In this document: piece by piece, positions 42,767 through 49,124 of the stretch
How positions within the stretch are numbered: position 1 is the stretch's first letter
Layout of the letters: each line of letters begins with the position of its first letter
Assembly (NCBI RefSeq): GCF_002893625.1
Contig: NZ_PKMZ01000005.1
Span: forward strand, 186,001-250,000
Length of the DNA stretch: 64,000 nt
Source of the DNA: Mangrovicella endophytica
Lineage (GTDB): Bacteria; Pseudomonadota; Alphaproteobacteria; Rhizobiales; Rhizobiaceae
Reading direction: 5' to 3'
The notes under the pieces: model-generated
Database searches by the model: none
What the model saw: the letters and a program-made list of their open reading frames with translations, nothing else
Told to the model about the DNA's origin: nothing
Translations under genes and position numbers: made by a program

Positions 42767-43555
42767 CTAGCCTCCCTCTTTCGGTACGATGAAGGGTAGC
42801 GGCTGCGTCCGCATGCCCTCTGCGAAGGGGCTGCGGTCAGGCCCGCGTGCATCCGCACGCAACTGGAGCCCGAGATAGAATATGCAGCTGGCTTGCACCT
42901 TCAGGTGTCCCGCTCGCCGCATAAGGCGTCCAAACATGGTGATCGTCAAGGCGGGGGCGTGTTCGTCCGCAGCCCACCGCTGATAGGCCTCATGCAGCAC
43001 CGTCGCCTGCACACGTGCGAACGGCCGTGCATCCGTGCACTCGGCAATGAAGGCCTGCACGGCGCTCAGGAACGCGCCTGGATCGGCACCCTCCTCAACG
43101 GGGATAGGGTCGGGCACCTCCGGCAGGCCGAGGTCGGCCCATACGGATCGGGCAGCCTCCACGCCATGCACGCGCCGAGCCTCGCGAACCACGGCAAGGG
43201 CAGCGCCAAGCTCCACGGGGTCAAGCCGGCGCCGGCTGTAGCTCCCGGTGCGGCGGATTGCCGGCAGCACGTCATGGAAGACCCAGCGCTTGAACCGCTC
43301 GGCCTCCGGCTTGCGGCTTTCGAAGATCAGGCGGTAGAGGCCTGACTCGTACAGCCAGACCATAGCCTGCTCGCCGCCAAGGGTGTGCGTACTACGCACC
43401 CCCTTTTCCTCATCAGGGATGCGATCGAACGCTCGCTGTGGCGTTTCCAGTCCCAGGCAACGGCAAACGTCGCGGCCGTTGAACAACGGCTCGCCGTCTT
43501 CGGTCATTGTCCGCACGGCGTCGCCGTCGAAGTCGAATGTCACAAGCGAATTCAT
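42767..43555 (-). CDS. BRO-N domain protein (phage antirepressor-like)
   Basis: The 262-aa protein starts MNSLVTFDFDGDAVRTMTED. It continues with FNGRDVCRCLGLETPQRAFD, GGEQAMVWLYESGLYRLIFE and SRKPEAERFKRWVFHDVLPA with IRRTGSY, an intact BRO-N (Bro/KilA-type) DNA-binding domain. The C-terminal half (PVELGAALAVVREARRVHG onwards) is helical, with AYQRWAADEHAPALTITMFG near its end. BRO-N proteins in phages are often antirepressors or early regulators. GGGAGG repeat clusters lie on both sides of the gene. ATG 43555 is preferred because the residues before it are not conserved-looking. Confidence 0.85.
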   Translation of the reverse strand: MNSLVTFDFDGDAVRTMTEDGEPLFNGRDVCRCLGLETPQRAFDRIPDEEKGVRSTHTLGGEQAMVWLYESGLYRLIFESRKPEAERFKRWVFHDVLPAIRRTGSYSRRRLDPVELGAALAVVREARRVHGVEAARSVWADLGLPEVPDPIPVEEGADPGAFLSAVQAFIAECTDARPFARVQATVLHEAYQRWAADEHAPALTITMFGRLMRRAGHLKVQASCIFYLGLQLRADARGPDRSPFAEGMRTQPLPFIVPKEGG

Positions 43556-43961
43556 GGTGATGATCTCCGGCCTGTTGAAGGGTGCAGAAGGTGCAAACTG
43601 CGATCCTCCCGCCATTTTGGCCTATGCTCCCGCAAGCTCCCGAGCCGCCGTCTCGCTTTGCGCAATGATTTCAGGGCCTAGACCCTAAGATTGGGAGGAT
43701 GGGAGGTTTGGGAGCTTTATTCTTGTCGTCATTCATGCGCGCCCAAGCGCATGCGCGCGCATCATGGGAGGCCGGAAACAAGGTCCCGATCCTCCCGCAC
43801 CCTCCCAATCCCTTGCTGCGCAAAGGCTCCCGATATAGCCGATCCTCCCATCTGCCTCCCGAAACTGGGAGGATGGTGGCCTGTGGGGTGGTTCTTCGGC
43901 ATCCACAGCAAGGGGGTCCGGGGCGCGCGAAGCTGGTGGAGCGGAGTGCGGGACGCCGTCA
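43556..43961. other. Gene-free 406-bp stretch with a second GGGAG(G/C) cluster
   Basis: Between the BRO gene and the next gene there is no gene I can support. GGGAG(G/C) motifs lie at 43693, 43701, 43710 and 43766 (plus), 43791, 43801, 43826, 43844 and 43855 (minus) and 43867 (plus), spaced 8 to 11 bp within groups. This is the promoter side of the BRO gene. Confidence 0.65.
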
Positions 43962-44504
43962 TTACGCTTCCGCCTCCTCAAGCTCGGCCTCGGCCGCCAG
44001 CCAGGCAAGACGAAGGTCGACCGGAAGCCACGGGTCCAGGTGGCCGTTGTCGAAGCGACGGTCGATCAGGTCCGCCAGTGACGTCGCGCAGTACTCCTCG
44101 ACGACATGAAGGATTGAGTAGATCATCCGGATGCTTGCCCTGTAGGCGCAGCCGGATGACTGTTCGTCGCCCACCTCCGCAACCTGCTCAAGGCGGATCA
44201 GCAGCTCCACCAGCTGCATCGCGGCGCCTTCCATAGAGGCCGCCCGCGTCGCCGCGATGTAGTCGCGGATCACGCTCTCCTCTTCGCGTGAGTGGCGAAC
44301 GGCGTTCTCCAAGTAGTTGATGGGATAGCCGCCCCTCAGCGGAACAGGCGTTTCCGATACCCTTCGGTCGAGGGCGTAGGAGACGGCCCGCACTTCACGA
44401 AGTCGCCCCGCCATCTTCGCGATCGGGCAGATCGCGGCGCGCTCAACCGGTTCAGGCGCCGGCATCCGGGCAGTCTTCGGCTTTGAAGCTTTGCGCCGGC
44501 TCAT
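43962..44504 (-). CDS. Hypothetical protein of the element's early region
   Basis: I do not recognise this 180-aa protein. It has a basic N-terminus (MSRRKASKPKTARMPAPEPV) and is otherwise helical, with EEESVIRDYIAATRAASMEG, AAMQLVELLIRLEQVAEVGD and LAWLAAEAELEEAEA. It overlaps the upstream gene by 4 bp, so it is probably translated in the early operon with the AlpA-like gene. Confidence 0.7.
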   Translation of the reverse strand: MSRRKASKPKTARMPAPEPVERAAICPIAKMAGRLREVRAVSYALDRRVSETPVPLRGGYPINYLENAVRHSREEESVIRDYIAATRAASMEGAAMQLVELLIRLEQVAEVGDEQSSGCAYRASIRMIYSILHVVEEYCATSLADLIDRRFDNGHLDPWLPVDLRLAWLAAEAELEEAEA

Positions 44505-44884
44505 GACAGGATACCCGCCGCCATCAGGCGGTTCACCTTGTTCTGGAACCGCACGTTCAGGGCTTGAGCCTGCTCGTCCAGGTGGCGCACGGCGAAAGCC
44601 ACCATCTGAGCGTCGTCGCGATGGAATGGCAGGCGGAAATAGTCGGCGCCGGTCTGCTCGCCCCGATCCAAGTCGATGAACGTCACGACGAGGTGCTTGA
44701 CGATCGCGGCGAACTGCACCAGGTCGGTGACCGGGTCGCTCAACTCGTCTTCCAGACTTGCGAACTCCATCCGCAGGGTGTTAATATCCGGGCTGTTCAT
44801 TGCCTTGTCCTTTGGGGGATTGGTTGAACCAGGGCTCGGAGAGGTTGCCGCCTCTGCCGGGCCTTTTTGTTTCCTGCTGATCAT
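44501..44884 (-). CDS. Hypothetical protein of the element's early region
   Basis: The open frame is 127 aa from ATG 44884, which overlaps the AlpA-like stop (ATGA). An internal ATG at 44800 behind AAAGGACAAGG gives a 99-aa version beginning MNSPDINTLRMEFASLEDEL. The body is helical (VTDLVQFAAIVKHLVVTFID, MVAFAVRHLDEQAQALNVRF). It resembles small phage proteins of unknown function; no family is recognised. The internal start may be the real one because the first 28 residues are Pro/Ser-rich. Confidence 0.7.
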   Translation of the reverse strand: MISRKQKGPAEAATSPSPGSTNPPKDKAMNSPDINTLRMEFASLEDELSDPVTDLVQFAAIVKHLVVTFIDLDRGEQTGADYFRLPFHRDDAQMVAFAVRHLDEQAQALNVRFQNKVNRLMAAGILS

Positions 44885-45072
44885 GCCGCTGGCTCCGCGA
44901 AGAAGCGGGCGAGCGCGCTGCGCTCCGCAACCCAGCGCTGGCCGACGCGTCGCGCCGGCAGCTGGCCTGCATCACACATGCCGTATGTCTGCCGCTCGGT
45001 CCTGCCGATCAGCTTGGCGATGCTCTTGATCCCCCAAACGAGATCGAGGGGCTTCTCTGCCTGCTCGTCCAT
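44881..45072 (-). CDS. AlpA/excisionase-like small DNA-binding protein
   Basis: The 63-aa protein reads VWGIKSIAKLIGRTERQTYG, then MCDAGQLPARRVGQRWVAER and SALARFFAEPAA: an HTH with a wing typical of AlpA/Xis proteins (MerR-like HTH_17). It begins the leftward early operon, is preceded by AAAGGAGGTTA, and is divergent from the Arc-like gene across a palindromic operator. In satellites and prophages such proteins activate int or direct excision. Confidence 0.85.
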   Translation of the reverse strand: MDEQAEKPLDLVWGIKSIAKLIGRTERQTYGMCDAGQLPARRVGQRWVAERSALARFFAEPAA

Positions 45073-45098
45073 TTCCGTTAACCTCCTTTTATATCAGT

Positions 45099-45144
45099 GA
45101 CACCATAATGATGTCGCACCATTACGGTGTCAAGACATGGTGTC
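45099..45144. promoter_or_regulatory. Palindromic operator between AlpA-like and Arc-like genes
   Basis: GACACCATAATG (45099-45110) and CATTACGGTGTC (45120-45131) are inverted copies with one mismatch, 9 bp apart. A further GGTGTC half-site lies at 45139-45144. They occupy the 114-bp divergent intergenic region, the expected place for the switch controlled by the Arc-like ribbon-helix-helix protein. Confidence 0.65.
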
Positions 45145-45186
45145 GCTCTGGTGCTATGGCTGGCGCCTTCTAAGGAGGTTAGTTCA

Positions 45187-45483
45187 ATGGCAGAGCCCGA
45201 GACTCGCATGACACTTCGGTTGCGCACTGCTTTGCGCGACGAAATTGCGGAAGTGGCCGCGTTGAACAGCAGATCCCTCAACGGCGAAATCGTGCACCGT
45301 CTTGAGCATTCCTTCAGTAGACAAGTCGAGATATTTCCGGACCTCGGCACAGTAAGCCCGATGTGGCCGCGAAAACATCACCATTCTGCCCTATCGGACC
45401 GGGATCTATTAGAGTCGATCGACAAGTACTCGCAATATATACAAGACTGTATTGAGTTGCTGCGAGATAGGAACAAGGGCTGA
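45187..45483 (+). CDS. Arc-like ribbon-helix-helix repressor
   Basis: The 98-aa protein begins MAEPETRMTLRLRTALRDEI and continues EVAALNSRSLNGEIVHRLEH, the beta strand and two helices of the Arc/RHH family; residues MTLRLR would form the DNA-contacting strand. The C-terminal half has an extra helix (LLESIDKYSQYIQDCIELL). A strong TAAGGAGGTTA ribosome binding site precedes ATG 45187. The integrase starts 4 bp after its stop, so the two are cotranscribed. Confidence 0.88.
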   Translation: MAEPETRMTLRLRTALRDEIAEVAALNSRSLNGEIVHRLEHSFSRQVEIFPDLGTVSPMWPRKHHHSALSDRDLLESIDKYSQYIQDCIELLRDRNKG

Positions 45484-45487
45484 CCGA

Positions 45488-46681
45488 ATGTCCGTCCGCA
45501 AGCGCTCTTGGACCACTGCCACCGGCGCCGAGAAAACGGCATGGGTCGTCGATTACGCGGACGCCAAGGGCAAGCGCCGGCTAAAGACGTTCCAGCGGAA
45601 GAAGGAAGCTGACGCCTTCGCGGCGACGGCCAACGTCGAGGTGCGAGAGGGCGTGCATGTTGCCGACAGTGCCAGCGCTACCGTCGCCCAGGCCGGCGAC
45701 TTCTGGATTTTGACCGGCGAAGCGGCCGGGCTGGAGCGTACGACGATCGCGAACTACCGCTCGCATGTCGACCAGCACATCAAGCCCTTTATCGGCGAGC
45801 TGAAGCTCACGGCGTTGAGCATTCCCGTCGTTCGCTCATACGAGGACCAGCTGCGGGCCGCCGGTCGCTCGCAGGTAACGATCAAGAAGGTGATGGTGAG
45901 CCTCGGCTCGCTGTTGGCGGATGCGCAGGAGAGGGGCCTCGTCGGTCGCAATGTCGTCAGGGACATGCGCGGCCGTCGGAAGGGCGACAGGCGACAGGAA
46001 CAGCGCCACAAGGGCCGGCTGAAGGTCGGCGTCGACATACCCACACGCGAGGAGCTGAAGGCTATCGTCGCGGCGCTCCACGGCCGGTGGCGTCCGCTAC
46101 TCCTCACAGCGATCTTCACCGGCCTGCGTGCGTCCGAGCTGCGCGGCCTGCGATGGAAGGACGTCGACCTCGACAAGCGCGAGATCCGCGTCCATCAGCG
46201 CGCTGATCGCTTCAACGCCATCGGGAAGCCGAAGTCGATCTCCGGCGAGCGTGCCGTGCCGGCACCGCCGATCGTCGTCAATGCGCTTCGCGAATGGAAA
46301 CTCGTTTGCCCGAAGGGTGATCTCGGCTTGGTGTTCCCGAATGGCTCCGGCAAGGTCGAGGGCCTGAACAACATCGTTCGCCGAGGCTTGCAACCGATCC
46401 AGCTCAAGGCGGGCGTGACGATTGCCACCGGCGAGGTGGACGCCGAAGGCAAGCCGATCCTTGCGGCAAAGTATCCGGGGCTTCATGCCCTGCGGCACTT
46501 CTATGCCTCCTGGTGCATCAACCGGAAGGAAGACGGCGGCCTCGGCCTCCCGGCGAAGGCCGTACAGGAGCGGCTCGGCCATTCATCGATCGTCATGACG
46601 ATGGACGTCTACGGCCACCTGTTTCCGAGAGGTGACGACGCCGACGAGCTGGCCGCTGCAGAGAATGCACTGCTGGCCTGA
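45488..46681 (+). CDS. Tyrosine-type site-specific integrase
   Basis: The 397-aa protein integrates and excises the element at tRNA-Arg. An N-terminal arm-binding domain (AWVVDYADAKGKRRLKTFQR) and a SAM-like core-binding domain (TIANYRSHVDQHIKPFIGEL) lead to the catalytic domain with Arg 214 (TGLRASELRGL), His 333 and Arg 336 (LHALRHF), His 365 (LGHSS) and Tyr 375 (DVYGHLF). ATG 45488 is used; the longer frame overlaps the repressor gene. It lies 58 bp from attR. Confidence 0.96.
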   Translation: MSVRKRSWTTATGAEKTAWVVDYADAKGKRRLKTFQRKKEADAFAATANVEVREGVHVADSASATVAQAGDFWILTGEAAGLERTTIANYRSHVDQHIKPFIGELKLTALSIPVVRSYEDQLRAAGRSQVTIKKVMVSLGSLLADAQERGLVGRNVVRDMRGRRKGDRRQEQRHKGRLKVGVDIPTREELKAIVAALHGRWRPLLLTAIFTGLRASELRGLRWKDVDLDKREIRVHQRADRFNAIGKPKSISGERAVPAPPIVVNALREWKLVCPKGDLGLVFPNGSGKVEGLNNIVRRGLQPIQLKAGVTIATGEVDAEGKPILAAKYPGLHALRHFYASWCINRKEDGGLGLPAKAVQERLGHSSIVMTMDVYGHLFPRGDDADELAAAENALLA

Positions 46682-46702
46682 TGCAACATGGCTGCGACAT
46701 GG
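46682..46702 (+). promoter_or_regulatory. Right-arm integrase binding sites
   Basis: TGCAACATGG (46682-46691) and TGCGACATGG (46693-46702) repeat with an 11-bp period just inside attR and match the decamers inside attL. Confidence 0.6.
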
Positions 46703-46739
46703 CGGCAGAAAGCCGTTCTAAAACAATGGCCGCAGTAAC

Positions 46740-46785
46740 ATTCCTAATCTGAGGGTCGCGCGTTCGAATCGCGCCGGGATCACCA
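46740..46785 (+). repeat. attR core, 46-bp direct repeat
   Basis: These bases are identical to 28654-28699. This copy lacks the 5' half of the tRNA, so it marks the distal end of the integrated element. Confidence 0.97.
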
Positions 46786-46809
46786 TTCACGGACCACGTC
46801 CGCTTCCCC

Positions 46810-47820
46810 TTACACGCTGGCGCGGCGGACGATGGAGAAGCCGAGATCGACGAAGGACGGGCCCTGCCGCTCGTCGATCCGGTCGCGGATCATCGCCACC
46901 GTCTGCCGGCCGATCTCATGCGCCTTCGCATCCACGGTCGTCAGCTGCGGCGTGATCTCGGAAGCGATCTCGAAATCGCCCCAGCCGGTGACGGCGATCC
47001 GCTCCGGCACCGGCCAGTCGCGACGCCCGCATTCGAACAGGACGCCGGCGGCGACGATGTCGGTCGGGCAGAGGATCGCGTCCAGCGCGGCATCGCGCTG
47101 GTGCAGCGCGTTCAGCGCAGCCGGCCCGGCGCTGAAGCCATCGGCCTCGTCGACGAGATGGATCAGGCTGCTGTCGAGGCCGGCCTCGGCCATGTAGTCG
47201 CGGAAGGCCGGCAGGCGCTCGCTGTAGCGCTGTGACGCATCGCCGGCAAAGCCGACGAAACCGACGCGGCGGAATCCACGATCGAGGACGATGCGCAGCA
47301 GCGACTGCATCGCCTTCCGCACGCTGTAGCCGATCCCCATGTCGACAGGCGGCGAGGTCGCCCAGGCCTCTACCACCGGCAAAGGCGTCTTGCGCAGGAG
47401 ATCGACCGTGGCGCGCTCATGATCGCTGCCGACGAGGATCAGCCCGGCGACTCTCAATCCCAGGAAGGTTTGGACGGCGGCGAGCTCCTGCTCCGGCGTT
47501 TCGGCCAGAGAGATGACCAGCTCGTAGCCGCATTCGGACGCGGCCTCGCTGATGCCTCTGATGAACATGTAGAAGCTGGAGTTCTTCAGCGACGGAACGA
47601 CCGCGCCGACGACGCGGCTTTGCCCGGAGGCGAGGTCGCCGGCCGCGCGGTTGGGCACGTAGCCGAGCTCGGCCGCAATATCCAGCACACGGCGGCGCGT
47701 CGCCTCCTGGACGCGATCGGGATAGCGGAAGGTGTTGGAGACGGTCATCGGCGAGACGCCGGCCGCGCGCGCCACCGTCTGCATCGTGATCCGGACAGGG
47801 CCTCTGAGTTCGACCGTCAT
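46810..47820 (-). CDS. LacI-family transcriptional regulator
   Basis: The 336-aa protein has a LacI HTH (ITMQTVARAAGVSPMTVSNT) with the hinge helix region YVPNRAAGDLASGQSRVVGA, then a periplasmic-binding-protein-like effector domain (FRRVGFVGFAGDASQRYSER, AILCPTDIVAAGVLFECGRR, VTGWGDFEIASEITPQLTTV). ATG 47820 is chosen; the extra upstream residues in the open frame are not family-like. It is divergent from the ABC/hydantoinase operon across a perfect palindrome and is almost certainly its local repressor. The effector is unknown. Confidence 0.92.
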   Translation of the reverse strand: MTVELRGPVRITMQTVARAAGVSPMTVSNTFRYPDRVQEATRRRVLDIAAELGYVPNRAAGDLASGQSRVVGAVVPSLKNSSFYMFIRGISEAASECGYELVISLAETPEQELAAVQTFLGLRVAGLILVGSDHERATVDLLRKTPLPVVEAWATSPPVDMGIGYSVRKAMQSLLRIVLDRGFRRVGFVGFAGDASQRYSERLPAFRDYMAEAGLDSSLIHLVDEADGFSAGPAALNALHQRDAALDAILCPTDIVAAGVLFECGRRDWPVPERIAVTGWGDFEIASEITPQLTTVDAKAHEIGRQTVAMIRDRIDERQGPSFVDLGFSIVRRASV

Positions 47821-47900
47821 CTGTCCTCGCGGCTCGGAACCATGGGCGAGACTACATCCTATGCATCGCGGCCTGTTGACCAGAAAGCAGGCGCTGTCGC

Positions 47901-47942
47901 TTGACATTTCGGTTCGGTATTTTGATTGTAGCGCTACAATCA
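47901..47942 (+). promoter_or_regulatory. Promoter with overlapping LacI-type operator
   Basis: TTGACA (47901-47906) forms a -35 box. About 16 bp later the -10 region falls in a perfect 20-bp palindrome (47923-47942), whose half is TGATTGTAGC with a central GC step as in LacI-family operators. Binding there would block RNA polymerase at the rightward operon. Confidence 0.75.
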
Positions 47943-47967
47943 GCCGAAACGGAAGCTGCATTCGCGC

Positions 47968-49110
47968 ATGATCTCAACAACCGCTCACAATGGCGTCGAC
48001 GCTCCGAGACCCGCCCGAGCCGGGCCTGCGTCCGACCTCGTGCTGAGCGGCGTCAGCAAGTCCTACGGCTCCAGCGTGGCCGTGCGACACCTCGACCTGT
48101 CGATCGAGGCAGGCCATCTGGTGGCGCTGCTCGGGCCCTCGGGCTGCGGCAAGACGACGACGCTGCGCATCGTTGCCGGCTTCGAGACGCCGGATACGGG
48201 CGAGGTGCGGATCGGCGGCGTCGACGTCATCGATCTGCCGCCGCATCGCCGCAGCCTCGGCATGGTGTTCCAGAACTACAGCCTATTTCCCCACCGCACG
48301 GTCGCCGAGAATATCGGCTTCGGCCTGCGCATGGCCGGCGTCGGCCGCGCCGAACGGGATGCTCGTATTCAGTCCATGCTCGACCTGATCAAGCTGGAAG
48401 GGCGCGGCGACACCTATCCGAGCCAGCTGTCCGGCGGCCAGCAGCAGCGCGTGGCGCTGGCCCGCTCGCTGGTGGTCAACCCGAAGGTGCTGCTGCTCGA
48501 CGAGCCGCTGGGCGCGCTCGACCGCTCGCTGCGCGAAAGCATGCAGTTCGAGATCCGCGCCATGCAGCAGCGGCTCGGCATCACGACCCTTCTCGTCACA
48601 CACGACCAGGAGGAGGCGCTGTCGATGGCCGACCGCGTCGCGGTGATGAATGCCGGCCGCATACTGCAGGTGGGCGCGCCGTCGGAGATCTACGACCGGC
48701 CGCAGACGCGCTTCGTCGCGGAGTTCCTCGGCACGTCCAACATCCTCGAAGGCCGCGCCTCCAGCGATGGTCGTGCGCTGGTGGTGCCCGCCGCGGCCGG
48801 CGGCGAGATTGTCGTGCCCCTCGGCGAGCCGAGAACGCCCGGCGAGGCGCTGACGATCTCGGTGCGCCCTGAGCGCATTGCCCTCGGCACCGAGCGCCAA
48901 CCGTCCGTTGTCAACATCGAGGGCCGCGTCACCGGCGCGATCTTCCGCGGCACCTATGCGGCCTATCAGGTCGAGGCGCCGGGGCTTGGGCGGGAACTGT
49001 TCGTTTACCGGCAGGCCGACGGGCCTCTCGGCTCCGTCGCGTTCCGGCTCGGCGAAAGCGTCGTCCTCAGCTGGACGCCGCAGGACGTCGTGGTTGTGGC
49101 CAGCGAGTAG
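47968..49110 (+). CDS. ABC transporter ATP-binding protein, PotA-like
   Basis: The 380-aa ATPase has Walker A LLGPSGCGKTTTLRIVAGFE, Q-loop MVFQNYSLFPHRTVAENIGF, signature LSGGQQQRVALARSL, Walker B LLLDEPLGALDRSLRE and a switch histidine in LVTHDQEEALSMA. A C-terminal TOBE-type domain follows (about 285-370). It belongs to the spermidine/putrescine-iron type importers. Its partners, a periplasmic protein and two permeases, are encoded four to six genes downstream, after the hydantoinase genes. Confidence 0.92.
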   Translation: MISTTAHNGVDAPRPARAGPASDLVLSGVSKSYGSSVAVRHLDLSIEAGHLVALLGPSGCGKTTTLRIVAGFETPDTGEVRIGGVDVIDLPPHRRSLGMVFQNYSLFPHRTVAENIGFGLRMAGVGRAERDARIQSMLDLIKLEGRGDTYPSQLSGGQQQRVALARSLVVNPKVLLLDEPLGALDRSLRESMQFEIRAMQQRLGITTLLVTHDQEEALSMADRVAVMNAGRILQVGAPSEIYDRPQTRFVAEFLGTSNILEGRASSDGRALVVPAAAGGEIVVPLGEPRTPGEALTISVRPERIALGTERQPSVVNIEGRVTGAIFRGTYAAYQVEAPGLGRELFVYRQADGPLGSVAFRLGESVVLSWTPQDVVVVASE

Positions 49111-49124
49111 GAAGTAGCATCGTC

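Larger units (their letters stand above)
28654..46785. mobile_element. 18.1-kb integrated phage-like element in tRNA-Arg (satellite or compact prophage)
   Basis: The element is bounded by a perfect 46-bp repeat of the tRNA-Arg 3' end. From right to left it holds an integrase, an Arc-like repressor and AlpA-like regulator around an operator, small early genes, a BRO-N gene, then a single leftward operon: portal, TAC-like protein, prohead protease, capsid, HNH, tail tube, four head-tail connector or tail completion proteins, small and large terminase, tape measure, two small proteins and a zinc-ribbon protein. A lone rightward gene lies beside attL. All reading frames are intact. I see no replication, lysis, baseplate or receptor-binding genes, although the phage genes present are tightly packed. 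The gene order differs from HK97, where terminase precedes the portal. Confidence 0.93.

Noticed and set aside
42301-43961. CRISPR-like array in the repeat-rich stretches
   Set aside because: The repeated units are only 6-9 bp, occur in both orientations and have no regular spacers.
28654-46785. Gene transfer agent interpretation of the phage-like region
   Set aside because: Gene transfer agents are not bounded by att repeats in a tRNA and do not carry an integrase or excision switch, which this region clearly has.
46786-46809. A second tRNA at attR
   Set aside because: Only the 3' 46 bp of tRNA-Arg are present; the acceptor 5' strand and D arm are missing, so this is the attR remnant.
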